From Thalassovita autumnalis (GTDB lineage Bacteria > Pseudomonadota > Alphaproteobacteria > Rhodobacterales > Rhodobacteraceae), in the NCBI RefSeq assembly GCF_001458255.1, contig NZ_CYSB01000040.1, positions 248,001 to 312,000 on the forward strand: a DNA stretch of 64,000 nucleotides. Direction: 5' to 3'. This document shows positions 43,416 through 52,475 of this stretch, in pieces (the first letter of the stretch is position 1; each line of letters starts with the position of its first letter). The notes beneath the pieces are model-generated. The model saw only the letters and a list, made by a program, of their open reading frames with translations, searched no databases and was not told the DNA's origin. A program made the translations under genes and the position numbers.

Positions 43416-43483
43416 GTATCGCCCCCCCTTGAGCACTCAATTTCAAAATTCCCTGACTGTTATTGCCACATTCAGGGGACAAG

Positions 43484-44794
43484 TCAAAACCCATCCGTCA
43501 GGATCGATGGCTCGCGCCGGCCAGCGCAGTCCTGCAATGGGCAGATCCGGCAGCTCACGCCAAGTGGCACCGCACGCTCCGCCCGCCGTGCGCCGGGGGC
43601 TTGTGATACGATCAGCATATGAGCGTGAAACAACGGATCTTCGCCAAACCTGGGCGGCGTTGCCGGCTCTGAAATCGCATAGGCCACAAAGGCCGCTTCG
43701 CCGCGCGGATCCTGTTCCACCACCTGCCGGATTGGCACCATGGGGCGTGAGAGCGCCTGAAACAGCGGCCATTTCGGACAGGCTGCGCCAAACCGCGGCA
43801 AGGCGAAACCTTCGATGGCTTTGCGGAAAATCAGCGTGCCCGAGGCATCGCAGCTGACCAATCCGATCGCAGGAATGCCGTCCGCTGCAGGCAGTTCAGC
43901 CATCCGCCGCATCGCGCGCGACAGGCTGACGCCAAAGATCTGCGCCACCGACGACGGGTCTGGACCATACTCGCGCACACAGGCAAGCACCTGGTCCAGC
44001 GGCATGTCACGGCCGTCTTCAATATAGCGTTCCAGATAGCTGCGCGCGAAACCGCGACCGGCGACAGATTGCAGAACATCGGCGCCTTGCAGGATGGTCT
44101 CGACCTCACTGCGTTTGCCATTTTCCAACTGCGCAAAGTGATAATTCGCATCCTTCAGGAAGGCCTCCAACTCCTCCTGAGGGGAGGCAAGACCGCCCTG
44201 TTCTTCCGCACCCTCATCCAGATAAGACACCAGCGCCTGCGCACTTTCCGCCAATCGCGCGGCGTCTTCGTTGACGTTTCGGTGGAACCGGTCACGCCAT
44301 TCCGGCTCCAACTCCGGGGTGTCGGCCAGAATCCCCGCGGTCGAGCGGATCGCCGTCACGGTGGAAATCACCTCATGTAGCGCGGCGGCAAGATAGGGGT
44401 CATGGGTCAGACGGTCGGTCAGGGTTTCCACTGTCCGTTCCAGCTCCAACACCCTGCGGTGGCGGCGGGTCAACAGCTCGGCCCAGCCCGGATAACGACC
44501 GGCAAAAGCCTCGGGCGTTTCTTCAACCGGGGCGGTGCTGGGATCGGCGGCGCGCGCTTCCCCAAGTGTGGCCAGCATCGCCGCTTCGGCCCCTTCGGAC
44601 AGGATCGAAGGTTCCACACCCAGCACTTCGGCCAGCGACAGGAGGAGTTTTCCGCCGATTCTGCGCCTGTTATGTTCGATCAGATTGAGATATGAGGCCG
44701 AAATACCGGCTTTTTGCGCCAATTCGGCCTGTCGCATTCCCTGCATGATCCGCCTTTCGCGGATCCTTGTCCCGGTAAGCTGCCCCTGCGGCAT
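43484..44794 (-). CDS. Short-chain fatty acyl-CoA regulator, XRE/DUF2083 type (ScfR/RamB-like)
   Basis: The 436-residue protein starts with an XRE helix-turn-helix (IRERRIMQGMRQAELAQKAGISASYLNLIEHNRRRI, residues ~10-50). A helical middle follows, then a C-terminal effector domain (~290-430) ending with conserved Cys residues in VSCRICPLQDCAGR. RamB, PccR and ScfR proteins of this family sense acyl-CoA and control acetate or propionate use. It is divergent from the ABC transporter-acs cluster, which it probably regulates. It also follows the SSS-kinase operon head-to-tail with 68 nt between. Confidence 0.9.
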   Translation of the reverse strand: MPQGQLTGTRIRERRIMQGMRQAELAQKAGISASYLNLIEHNRRRIGGKLLLSLAEVLGVEPSILSEGAEAAMLATLGEARAADPSTAPVEETPEAFAGRYPGWAELLTRRHRRVLELERTVETLTDRLTHDPYLAAALHEVISTVTAIRSTAGILADTPELEPEWRDRFHRNVNEDAARLAESAQALVSYLDEGAEEQGGLASPQEELEAFLKDANYHFAQLENGKRSEVETILQGADVLQSVAGRGFARSYLERYIEDGRDMPLDQVLACVREYGPDPSSVAQIFGVSLSRAMRRMAELPAADGIPAIGLVSCDASGTLIFRKAIEGFALPRFGAACPKWPLFQALSRPMVPIRQVVEQDPRGEAAFVAYAISEPATPPRFGEDPLFHAHMLIVSQAPGARRAERAVPLGVSCRICPLQDCAGRREPSILTDGF

Positions 44795-44821
44795 TTTCTT
44801 TTCCCATAAAAATCAAAGCGC

Positions 44822-44952
44822 TTCTGCAATGCAGAAAAATTTCTTTACAATGCATACCACAGCATTGTGCAAATATTTACAAAAAAAATGTTACGCAAAA
44901 AGCCATTGTTGCGAAATTTTCCAACCGCCCCCGATAATGAATTTGCACAAAT
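44822..44952. promoter_or_regulatory. Operator cluster in the XRE regulator / ABC transporter intergenic region
   Basis: There is a perfect palindrome TTCTGCA-A-TGCAGAA (44822-44836), an inverted repeat ACAATGC (44847-44853)/GCATTGT (44862-44868), and an inverted pair ATTGTGCAAAT (44865-44875) and ATTTGCACAAAT (44941-44952) spaced ~65 nt apart. The region is strongly AT-rich compared with its neighbours. TTTGCA-type sites suit RamB/PccR-like regulators. Confidence 0.5.
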
Positions 44953-45009
44953 GTGCGCGTGGGGACGCAAGAGGAGGCGTCGCCACACGTCTTGAAACGG
45001 GAGGAATTT

Positions 45010-46350
45010 ATGACCAAGACCAATATGTCTCGTCGTGGTGTGCTGAAGTCGGGGGCCGTTGCCGGTGCCGGGCTGGCAGTGCCGACGATCTTTACCGCGC
45101 AGTCCGCTGCCGCATATACAAACGAACCCACTGGCAGCTCGGTTACGCTGGGCTTCAACGTGCCGCAAACCGGCCCCTACGCTGACGAAGGTGCCGACGA
45201 ACTGCGCGCCTATCAGCTGGCGGTAGAACACCTGAATGGTACCGGTGCTGACAACGGCATGCTGGAAACCTTCTCGTCGAAGGCTCTGCAAGGCAACGGT
45301 ATCCTGGGCAAGAAGGTCGAATATGTGACCGGCGACACCCAGACCAAATCTGACGCCGCACGTGCATCGGCCCGTTCGATGATCGAAAAAGACGGCGCCG
45401 TCATGATCACCGGTGGCTCAAGCTCCGGTGTGGCTGTGGCTGTTCAGGCCCTGTGTCAGGAAGCTGGCGTCATCTTCATGGCCGGCCTTACCCACTCCAA
45501 CGACACCACCGGTAAGGACAAGAAGGCCAATGGCTTCCGCCACTTCTTCAACTCCTACATGTCCGGTGCGGCGCTGGCGCCGATCTTGGCCAACAACTAC
45601 GGCACCGACCGTAAAGCCTATCACCTGACCGCAGACTACAACTGGGGCTACACCACTGAAGAAGCGGTGAAAACCTCGACCGAAGCCATGGGTTGGGAAA
45701 CCGTTGCTGCGGTACGTACCCCGCTGACGCAGACGGACTTCTCGTCCTATATTGCGCCGGTTCTGCAGTCGGGCGCCGACGTTCTGGTTCTGAACCACTA
45801 CGGCGGTAACATGGTGAACTCGCTGACCAACGCGGTTCAGTTCGGCCTGCGCGACAAGCTGGTCAACAACAAGAACTTCGAAATTGTTGTTCCGCTCTAC
45901 TCGCGCCTGATGGCGAAGGGTGCAGGTGCCAACGTTAAAGGCATCTATGGTTCGACCAACTGGCACTGGTCGCTGCAGGACGAAGGCTCGCAAGCCTTTG
46001 TACGTTCCTTCGGCACCAAATACGGCTTCCCGCCGAGCCAGGCCGCGCACACCTGCTACGTTCAGACCCTGCTTTATGCTGATGCTGTTCAGCGCGCCGG
46101 TTCGTTCAACCCATGTGCTGTTGCTGAAGCTCTGGAAGACTTTGAGTTCGACGGCATGGGCAACGGTAAGACCCTGTATCGCGGGGCGGACCACCAGTGC
46201 TTCAAAGACGTGCTGGTTGTGAAAGGGAAAGAGAACCCGACTTCGGAATTCGACCTTCTGGAGATCGTGGAAGTGACCCCGACCGCTCAGGTGACCTACG
46301 ACGCCTCGATCTTCGGTGGCGAACTGGGCGCTTGCAACCCGGGCACCTAA
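45010..46350 (+). CDS. HAAT-family ABC transporter substrate-binding protein
   Basis: The 446-residue protein has a twin-arginine-like signal (MSRRGVLKSGAVAGAGLAVP, cleavage near AQSAAA). The mature part is a type I periplasmic binding protein of the branched-chain amino acid/amide/urea class (VTLGFNVPQTGPYADEGADELRAYQLAVEHLNG; GGSSSGVAVAVQALC; ADYNWGYTTEEAV). The ligand cannot be deduced. The link to acs and a fatty acyl-CoA regulator suggests a short-chain carboxylate or its amide. ATG 45010 follows GGGAGGAA. A strong hairpin after the stop may raise its level over the permease genes. Confidence 0.9.
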   Translation: MTKTNMSRRGVLKSGAVAGAGLAVPTIFTAQSAAAYTNEPTGSSVTLGFNVPQTGPYADEGADELRAYQLAVEHLNGTGADNGMLETFSSKALQGNGILGKKVEYVTGDTQTKSDAARASARSMIEKDGAVMITGGSSSGVAVAVQALCQEAGVIFMAGLTHSNDTTGKDKKANGFRHFFNSYMSGAALAPILANNYGTDRKAYHLTADYNWGYTTEEAVKTSTEAMGWETVAAVRTPLTQTDFSSYIAPVLQSGADVLVLNHYGGNMVNSLTNAVQFGLRDKLVNNKNFEIVVPLYSRLMAKGAGANVKGIYGSTNWHWSLQDEGSQAFVRSFGTKYGFPPSQAAHTCYVQTLLYADAVQRAGSFNPCAVAEALEDFEFDGMGNGKTLYRGADHQCFKDVLVVKGKENPTSEFDLLEIVEVTPTAQVTYDASIFGGELGACNPGT

Positions 46351-46359
46351 TCAAACCAA

Positions 46360-46393
46360 GCAGGCCGGCTGGCAGCAGTCTGAGCCGGCCTGC
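46360..46393 (+). other. Stable hairpin between the binding-protein gene and the first permease gene
   Basis: GCAGGCCGGCT (46360-46370) pairs perfectly with AGCCGGCCTGC (46383-46393), with no T-run. Such hairpins often protect binding-protein mRNA from 3' decay and give partial termination, so the binding protein exceeds the permeases. Confidence 0.55.
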
Positions 46394-46472
46394 AACACTT
46401 CTACATGGCGCGCCGCCTCCCGAAACCCTTTGGTGAATGGCGGCACCATGTTTTTCAACACAGGTGGGGACT

Positions 46473-47504
46473 ATGGACGCAATTATCCTGCAGATCCTGA
46501 ACGGGCTCGATAAGGGCTCTGCCTACGCGCTGATCGCGCTCGGGCTTACTCTGATTTTCGGCACGCTGGGAGTGGTGAACTTCGCCCACGGCGCGCTGTT
46601 CATGATCGGTGCTTTCTGCGCCGTTACACTTAACCGCATTCTGACGCTCAGCCATCAGGTTGTAGACCCGACGCGCACGGATTTTCTGGGCAACCCCATG
46701 AAGGTCGACGTGCCGTATGTCTTTGACATGTTCGGCGAAGCCGCCGGACAATCGATCATCGACTGGTCTGTGCCGCTTGCCATCCTCTTTGCCATCCCGG
46801 TGATGGTCCTGGTCGGCGTGATCATGGAACGCGGTCTGATCAAGTTTTTCTACAAGCGCCCCCATGCGGACCAGATCCTGGTGACCTTTGGTCTGGCGAT
46901 CGTGCTGCAGGAAATCATCAAATACTACTACGGCGCCAACCCGATCCCGACCCCGGCCCCCGAGGCCTTCAAAGGCTCGTTCGATTTCGGCGCAATGCTG
47001 GGCTTTGATCCAAACACCATCATCTACCCCTACTGGCGTCTGGTTTACTTCTGCTTTGCCGCTCTGATCATCGGTGCTGTCTTTGTCTTCCTGCAGTTCA
47101 CCACCTTCGGGATGGTTGTCCGCGCCGGTATGGCAGACCGCGAAACCGTTGGCCTTCTGGGCATCGACATCGACAAGCGCTTTACCATCATGTTTGGCCT
47201 TGCGGCCGCGGTCGCGGGTCTGGCGGGTGTGATGTATGCGCCGATCAACGCGCCGAACTATCACATGGGCATGGACTTCCTTGTGCTCAGCTTCGTTGTG
47301 GTTGTGGTCGGCGGCATGGGCTCCCTGCCCGGCGCTGTCGCCGCAGGCTTCCTGCTTGGCATTCTGGAAAGCTTTGCCTCCATGCGTGAGGTCATCGCCT
47401 TCATCCCCGGTATCAACCAGGTCATCATCTACCTGGTCGCCATTATCATTCTGTTGACACGTCCGCGGGGCCTGATGGGCCGCAAAGGCGTGATGGAGGA
47501 CTGA
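46473..47504 (+). CDS. HAAT ABC transporter permease LivH-type
   Basis: The 343-residue membrane protein begins MDAIILQILNGLDKGSAYALIALGLTLIFGTLGVVNFAHG, the canonical LivH opening, and has the cytoplasmic coupling loop MADRETVGLLGIDIDKRF and GGMGSLPGAVAAGFLLGILES. It is about 50 residues longer than E. coli LivH, mainly from an inserted segment (DPTRTDFLGNPMKVDVPYVFDMF) after the second helix, similar to other alphaproteobacterial members. The next gene begins 3 nt later. Confidence 0.92.
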   Translation: MDAIILQILNGLDKGSAYALIALGLTLIFGTLGVVNFAHGALFMIGAFCAVTLNRILTLSHQVVDPTRTDFLGNPMKVDVPYVFDMFGEAAGQSIIDWSVPLAILFAIPVMVLVGVIMERGLIKFFYKRPHADQILVTFGLAIVLQEIIKYYYGANPIPTPAPEAFKGSFDFGAMLGFDPNTIIYPYWRLVYFCFAALIIGAVFVFLQFTTFGMVVRAGMADRETVGLLGIDIDKRFTIMFGLAAAVAGLAGVMYAPINAPNYHMGMDFLVLSFVVVVVGGMGSLPGAVAAGFLLGILESFASMREVIAFIPGINQVIIYLVAIIILLTRPRGLMGRKGVMED

Positions 47505-47507
47505 TCC

Positions 47508-48728
47508 ATGTTTGGTCTCGATAAGAAAGACGCCACACTGCTCGTGGTCGTCGCCATCCTCGCCCTGTTTGCACCGTTCATCCTGAACCCCTTCCCCGAA
47601 GGCTCAGCCATGGCGCAGTTCAACGCAGGCTACCCTGACCTGATGCAGCGTTTCGTGATCTTTGGGATCTTCGCCATCGGCTTTAACATCCTGTTTGGCC
47701 TGACCGGCTACCTGTCCTTTGGCCACGCGGCCTTCCTGGGTGTGGGTTCCTACGCGGCGATCTGGATGATGAAACTACTGACGATGAACGTCATCCCGGC
47801 CATCATCGTTTCGGTGATCGTTGCGGGTCTGATCAGCTTCCTCGTGGGCTGGATCTCACTGCGCCGCTCGGGCATCTACTTCTCCATCCTGACGCTGGCC
47901 TTTGCCATGATGATGTATCAGCTGGCCTATTCGGACCTGTTTGGGCAGCTGTTCGGTGGTGTGCTGACCGGCGGTGAAACTGGCCTTCAGCCGAAGGTTA
48001 ATGATCCCCGCATTCTGGACGCGGCACTGGCCGAAGGCGCAACACCCAAAGCACATCTGTTTGGTCTGGAAATGGGCGCGAGTTACAAGCTGGCCGTCGG
48101 CAGCTGGGAGTTCACCTTCAACGCAGGCTACTACATCGCCGCCGTTGCAATGCTGGCTGCCTTCTACATGTCGATCCGCATCTTCCGCTCGCCCTTCGGG
48201 CTGATGCTGCGCTCGGTCAAGTCGAACCAGCAGCGCGTCAGCTACACCGGTCTGAACCCACGTCCCTACACGCTGGCGGCCTTCGTCATCTCGGGCATGT
48301 ATGCCGGTCTGGCTGGTGGCCTCTTGGTGGCAATGGACACTCAGGTGGGCGCGGAACGGATGTTCTGGACTGCCTCGGGTGAGGTTGTGATCATGACCAT
48401 TCTAGGCGGTGCTGGCACCTTGATCGGTCCTGTTCTGGGCTCGGGTCTGCTGAAGTACATGGAAAACATCCTGTCCAAGATCAACAAAGGCGTGCTGGAG
48501 GGCTGGTTCTCCTTCATGCCGGATGGGATGTCGGATTTCTTCATCGCGATCACCAACCTCTTTGTGGGCAAACAGTGGCACATCACCACCGGTGTGATCT
48601 TCATGCTGGTCATCATCTTCGTACCCGGTGGTCTGGTTGAACTGGGCAAACGCATCGGCAACCTGCTGACCCGCAAGAAACAACCCAACAATACCGACGG
48701 ATCGGCCAAGGCCGAGCCTGCAGAGTAA
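47508..48728 (+). CDS. HAAT ABC transporter permease LivM-type
   Basis: The 406-residue permease has the LivM core [33 protein letters not shown] and [19 protein letters not shown] followed by [25 protein letters not shown]. Around ten hydrophobic helices are visible. A periplasmic insertion ([19 protein letters not shown]) lies in the middle. GGAGGA overlaps the end of the LivH-type gene, so the two are coupled. Confidence 0.92.
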   Translation: MFGLDKKDATLLVVVAILALFAPFILNPFPEGSAMAQFNAGYPDLMQRFVIFGIFAIGFNILFGLTGYLSFGHAAFLGVGSYAAIWMMKLLTMNVIPAIIVSVIVAGLISFLVGWISLRRSGIYFSILTLAFAMMMYQLAYSDLFGQLFGGVLTGGETGLQPKVNDPRILDAALAEGATPKAHLFGLEMGASYKLAVGSWEFTFNAGYYIAAVAMLAAFYMSIRIFRSPFGLMLRSVKSNQQRVSYTGLNPRPYTLAAFVISGMYAGLAGGLLVAMDTQVGAERMFWTASGEVVIMTILGGAGTLIGPVLGSGLLKYMENILSKINKGVLEGWFSFMPDGMSDFFIAITNLFVGKQWHITTGVIFMLVIIFVPGGLVELGKRIGNLLTRKKQPNNTDGSAKAEPAE

Positions 48729-48738
48729 GGAGACAACA

Positions 48739-49494
48739 ATGGGTATCCTTGAAGTCAAAGGCGTCAACAAACGCTTCGGCGGCCTGCAGGCGCTGGGGGA
48801 CGTGAACCTGAGCGTGAAAGAAAACTCGGTTCATGCCATCATCGGCCCCAACGGGGCAGGCAAATCCACCCTGCTGAACTGTCTGGTGGGCAAGCTGATC
48901 CCCGACACCGGGTCGGTCATGTTCAACGGTCAGTCCGTGCTGGGGCGCAAGCCTTATGAGATCAACCAGATGGGCATCAGCCGCGTGTTCCAGACCCCTG
49001 AGATCTTTGGTGATCTTTCGGTGCTGGAAAACATGATGATCCCGATCTTTGCCAAGCGTGACGGGGCCTTCCGCATGCATGCGGTCAAAGACATGATGAG
49101 CGAAAAACAGGTGGTGGAAGCCGCTCAGCACATGCTGGAAGAAATGAACATGGCGGACAAACACGGCATGAACGCCGCCGCCATGTCGCGCGGGGACAAA
49201 CGCCGTCTGGAAATCGGCATGTGTCTGGCCCAGGAACCGCGCCTGTTGCTGCTGGATGAACCCACCGCCGGTATGGCGCGGGCAGACACCAACAACACCA
49301 TCGATCTGTTGAAACAGATCTCGGATGAGCGCGACATCACCATCGCCATCATCGAACACGACATGCATGTGGTGTTCTCTCTGGCCAACCGGATCACCGT
49401 TCTGGCGCAGGGCACCCCCCTGGTCGAAGACGATCCGGAAAACATCAAAGGCAACCCAAAGGTACGCGAAGCGTATCTGGGTGAGACCGCGTAA
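48739..49494 (+). CDS. HAAT ABC transporter ATP-binding protein LivG-type
   Basis: The 251-residue ATPase has Walker A GPNGAGKST, Q-loop RVFQTPEIF, an unusual signature region AMSRGDKRRLEIGMCLA, and Walker B LLLLDEPTAGMARADTN with the switch His in IEHDMHVVFSLA. The usual LSGGQ core reads MSRGDKR, as in some urea/amide LivG-type proteins. It energises import together with the LivF-type subunit. Confidence 0.93.
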   Translation: MGILEVKGVNKRFGGLQALGDVNLSVKENSVHAIIGPNGAGKSTLLNCLVGKLIPDTGSVMFNGQSVLGRKPYEINQMGISRVFQTPEIFGDLSVLENMMIPIFAKRDGAFRMHAVKDMMSEKQVVEAAQHMLEEMNMADKHGMNAAAMSRGDKRRLEIGMCLAQEPRLLLLDEPTAGMARADTNNTIDLLKQISDERDITIAIIEHDMHVVFSLANRITVLAQGTPLVEDDPENIKGNPKVREAYLGETA

Positions 49495-49505
49495 GGAGGC
49501 CGACC

Positions 49506-50261
49506 ATGAATGTGAAACCTGATTTTTCCAAAGGTCACAACCTTGCTGAAACCGCCCCCGCCTACCTGTCGGTGTGGGATCTGCATGCCTACTACGGTGA
49601 AAGCTACATCGTTCAGGGTGTCGACTTTAACGTCCACGAAGGTGAGATCCTCGCGCTTCTGGGCCGCAACGGCGCTGGCAAAACCTCCACCCTGCGGGCC
49701 ATCGCGCGGCTGGATGATCCTGAAATCCGCCGCGGTGAGGTTTGGCTGGACCACCAGCCGCTGCACCTGATGAAATCGCACGAAGCCGCCCGTGCCGGGA
49801 TCGGTCTGGTGCCCGAAGATCGCCGCATCATTCCCGGTCTGACGGTTGAGGAAAACCTGAAGCTGGCCCAGATCGCCCCGCCCATCGGCTGGTCGCTGGA
49901 ACGTCTTTATGAGTTGTTCCCGCGTCTGGGTGAACGCCGCCAGCAGGAAGGTGTCACGCTTTCTGGGGGCGAACAGCAGATGCTGGCCATCGCCCGCGCC
50001 CTGGCACGTGACATCAAGGTTTTGTTGCTGGATGAACCTTACGAAGGCCTTGCACCGGTGATTGTGGATGAGATCGAGCGCACGCTGCGCAAGATTAAGG
50101 AACAGGGGATCACCACGGTAATTGTTGAACAAAATGCCGTCCGTGCCCTTGAACTTGCCGACCGTTCCGTGATCCTTGATACCGGTAACGTGGTGTTTGA
50201 CGGATCCGCGGCTGAGGTCTTGCAGAACAAAGAACTGCGGGAGGAGTACCTCGCCATCTGA
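49506..50261 (+). CDS. HAAT ABC transporter ATP-binding protein LivF-type
   Basis: The 251-residue ATPase has Walker A GRNGAGKTST, Q-loop LVPEDRRIIPGLTVEENL (a LivF hallmark), signature LSGGEQQMLAIARAL, and Walker B LLLDEPYEGLAPVIVDE with VEQNAVRALELAD. The N-terminus carries ~15 extra residues (MNVKPDFSKGHNLAETAP) before the ABC core. It follows the LivG-type gene by 11 nt. Confidence 0.94.
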   Translation: MNVKPDFSKGHNLAETAPAYLSVWDLHAYYGESYIVQGVDFNVHEGEILALLGRNGAGKTSTLRAIARLDDPEIRRGEVWLDHQPLHLMKSHEAARAGIGLVPEDRRIIPGLTVEENLKLAQIAPPIGWSLERLYELFPRLGERRQQEGVTLSGGEQQMLAIARALARDIKVLLLDEPYEGLAPVIVDEIERTLRKIKEQGITTVIVEQNAVRALELADRSVILDTGNVVFDGSAAEVLQNKELREEYLAI

Positions 50262-50285
50262 TGTGGCCCGCAAACACTTCTGTTC

Positions 50286-50307
50286 GCCCGCCTCTCCTGA
50301 GGCGGGC
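50286..50307 (+). other. Hairpin between the LivF-type gene and acs
   Basis: GCCCGCCT (50286-50293) pairs with AGGCGGGC (50300-50307), with no T-run after it. It may tune expression between the transporter and acs. Confidence 0.4.
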
Positions 50308-50342
50308 TGACGCAATTTAGGGATCGAGGGAGGACCCCAAAA

Positions 50343-52289
50343 ATGACGGACGCCGTTTATCCGGTTCCAGAGGACTTTGCCGCCAAAGCCCATATCGACG
50401 CCGCCAAATATCAGGACATGTATGACGCTTCGGTCAAAGATCCTGAGGCCTTCTGGGCCGAACATGGCAAGCGGATTGACTGGATTGAACCTTTCACCAA
50501 GGTCAAAGACACCAACTTCAAGCTGGGCGAAGTCAGCATCAAATGGTTCGAAGATGGCGTGTTGAACGTCTCGGCCAACTGTATCGACCGCCACCTCGCC
50601 ACCCGGGGGGAGCAGACCGCGATCATCTGGGAACCAGATGAGCCGGACGCCGAAGCGCTGCACATCACCTATAATGAGCTGTCGGAGAAGGTGAACCGTT
50701 TCGCCAATGTCCTGCTCAGCCAGGGTGTGATGCGGGGCGACCGCGTGGTGATCTACCTGCCGATGATCCCCGAAGCGGCGTATGCCATGCTGGCCTGTGC
50801 CCGGATCGGTGCGATCCATTCAATCGTTTTTGCAGGTTTCAGCCCCGATGCGCTGGCCAACCGGATCAATGACTCTGAAGCAAAGCTGCTGATCACAGCC
50901 GACACCGCACCGCGTGGGGGCCGCCGCACGGCGCTGAAATCCAACGCGGATCAGGCGCTGTTGCATTGCTCGGACAAGGTGCGCTGCCTGGTGGTGAAAC
51001 ACACCGGCGATCAGACCACTTGGGTTGATGGCCGTGATGTCGACGTCAAAGCGCTGATGGAAACCGCCAGCCCTGACTGCCCGCCGCGCCCGATGAACGC
51101 CGAAGATCCGCTGTTCATCCTCTACACCTCGGGCTCCACCGGGAAACCCAAGGGGGTTGTGCATTCCTCCGGTGGCTATCTGGTCTATGCTGCGATGACC
51201 CATCAATACACCTTCGATTATCACGAAGGCGATGTGTACTGGTGTACTGCAGACGTCGGTTGGGTCACCGGCCACAGCTATATCGTCTATGGCCCGCTGG
51301 CCAACGGCGGCACCACGGTGATGTTCGAAGGTGTGCCCACCTACCCGGATGCGGGCCGGTTCTGGGCTGTGTGTGAAAAGCACAAGGTCAACCAGTTCTA
51401 CACCGCCCCCACCGCCATTCGTGCGCTGATGGGGCAGGGCAATGAGTTTGTTGAAAAATACGACCTCAGCGACCTGAAACTCTTGGGCACGGTGGGGGAA
51501 CCGATCAACCCCGAAGCGTGGAACTGGTACAATGAGGTTGTCGGCAAGGGCAGCCGCCCGATCGTTGACACCTGGTGGCAGACCGAAACCGGCGGTCACA
51601 TGCTGACCCCGCTGCCGGGCGCAACTGCGCTGAAACCGGGTTCGGCCACCAAACCGTTCTTTGGTGTGCAGCCGGTCCTGCTGGAAGCCACCACGGGCGA
51701 GGAGATCCACGAGACCGCAGCCGAAGGTGTGCTGGCGATCAAAGACAGCTGGCCCGGTCAGATGCGCTCGGTCTGGGGCGATCATGAGCGGTTTGAGAAG
51801 ACCTATTTTGCCGATTACAAAGGCTACTACTTCTCAGGCGACGGTTGCCGCCGTGACGCCGATGGCGACTACTGGATCACCGGCCGTGTGGATGATGTGA
51901 TCAACGTCTCCGGCCACCGGATGGGCACGGCTGAGGTCGAAAGCGCCCTGGTGGCCCATGCCAAAGTGGCCGAGGCCGCGGTGGTGGGCTACCCGCATGA
52001 CATCAAGGGGCAAGGCATCTACTGCTATGTCACGCTGATGAACGGCGAAGAGCCCAGCGAAGAGCTGCGCAAGGAGCTGCGCACCTGGGTGCGGACTGAG
52101 ATCGGCCCGATCGCAGCCCCTGACCTGATCCAGTGGGCCCCCGGCCTGCCGAAAACCCGTTCGGGCAAGATCATGCGCCGCATCCTGCGCAAGATCGCCG
52201 AAGATGACTTCGGCGCGCTTGGCGACACCTCGACCCTGGCGGATCCATCTGTGGTGGACGATCTGATCGAAAACCGCATGAACCGCTAA
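50343..52289 (+). CDS. acs: Acetyl-CoA synthetase (AMP-forming)
   Basis: This 648-residue enzyme converts acetate, ATP and CoA to acetyl-CoA through acetyl-AMP. The P-loop is [19 protein letters not shown], the acyl pocket [15 protein letters not shown] carries the Trp that limits acyl length to acetate or propionate, the hinge is [32 protein letters not shown], and the acetylatable Lys is in [15 protein letters not shown]. It lies 81 nt after the LivF-type gene with AGGGAGGA upstream, so it is probably both part of the transporter operon and a target of the XRE regulator. A strong terminator follows. Confidence 0.95.
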   Translation: MTDAVYPVPEDFAAKAHIDAAKYQDMYDASVKDPEAFWAEHGKRIDWIEPFTKVKDTNFKLGEVSIKWFEDGVLNVSANCIDRHLATRGEQTAIIWEPDEPDAEALHITYNELSEKVNRFANVLLSQGVMRGDRVVIYLPMIPEAAYAMLACARIGAIHSIVFAGFSPDALANRINDSEAKLLITADTAPRGGRRTALKSNADQALLHCSDKVRCLVVKHTGDQTTWVDGRDVDVKALMETASPDCPPRPMNAEDPLFILYTSGSTGKPKGVVHSSGGYLVYAAMTHQYTFDYHEGDVYWCTADVGWVTGHSYIVYGPLANGGTTVMFEGVPTYPDAGRFWAVCEKHKVNQFYTAPTAIRALMGQGNEFVEKYDLSDLKLLGTVGEPINPEAWNWYNEVVGKGSRPIVDTWWQTETGGHMLTPLPGATALKPGSATKPFFGVQPVLLEATTGEEIHETAAEGVLAIKDSWPGQMRSVWGDHERFEKTYFADYKGYYFSGDGCRRDADGDYWITGRVDDVINVSGHRMGTAEVESALVAHAKVAEAAVVGYPHDIKGQGIYCYVTLMNGEEPSEELRKELRTWVRTEIGPIAAPDLIQWAPGLPKTRSGKIMRRILRKIAEDDFGALGDTSTLADPSVVDDLIENRMNR

Positions 52290-52312
52290 GCGGGTTCCCG
52301 AAACAGAACAAC

Positions 52313-52345
52313 AAGGCCCGGCTGTCATTGCCGGGCCTTTTTTGT
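52313..52345 (+). terminator. Terminator of the ABC transporter-acs operon
   Basis: AAGGCCCGG (52313-52321) pairs with CCGGGCCTT (52331-52339), followed by TTTTTTG. Confidence 0.88.
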
Positions 52346-52475
52346 TTTCGCTGATTTGACGTTTGTGACAAACCCGACACGTTTCTATGACAAGTGGGTC
52401 GCAACAAGACGCCCCTGCCCCGGCGAATCCGCCAAGTTTGGGGACAAAACAGACCTGAAGAGAAAGCCTGACCTG

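Noticed and set aside
49125-50819. 564-codon antisense frame over the LivF-type gene and acs
   Set aside because: Shadow of strong coding genes on plus with conserved motifs.
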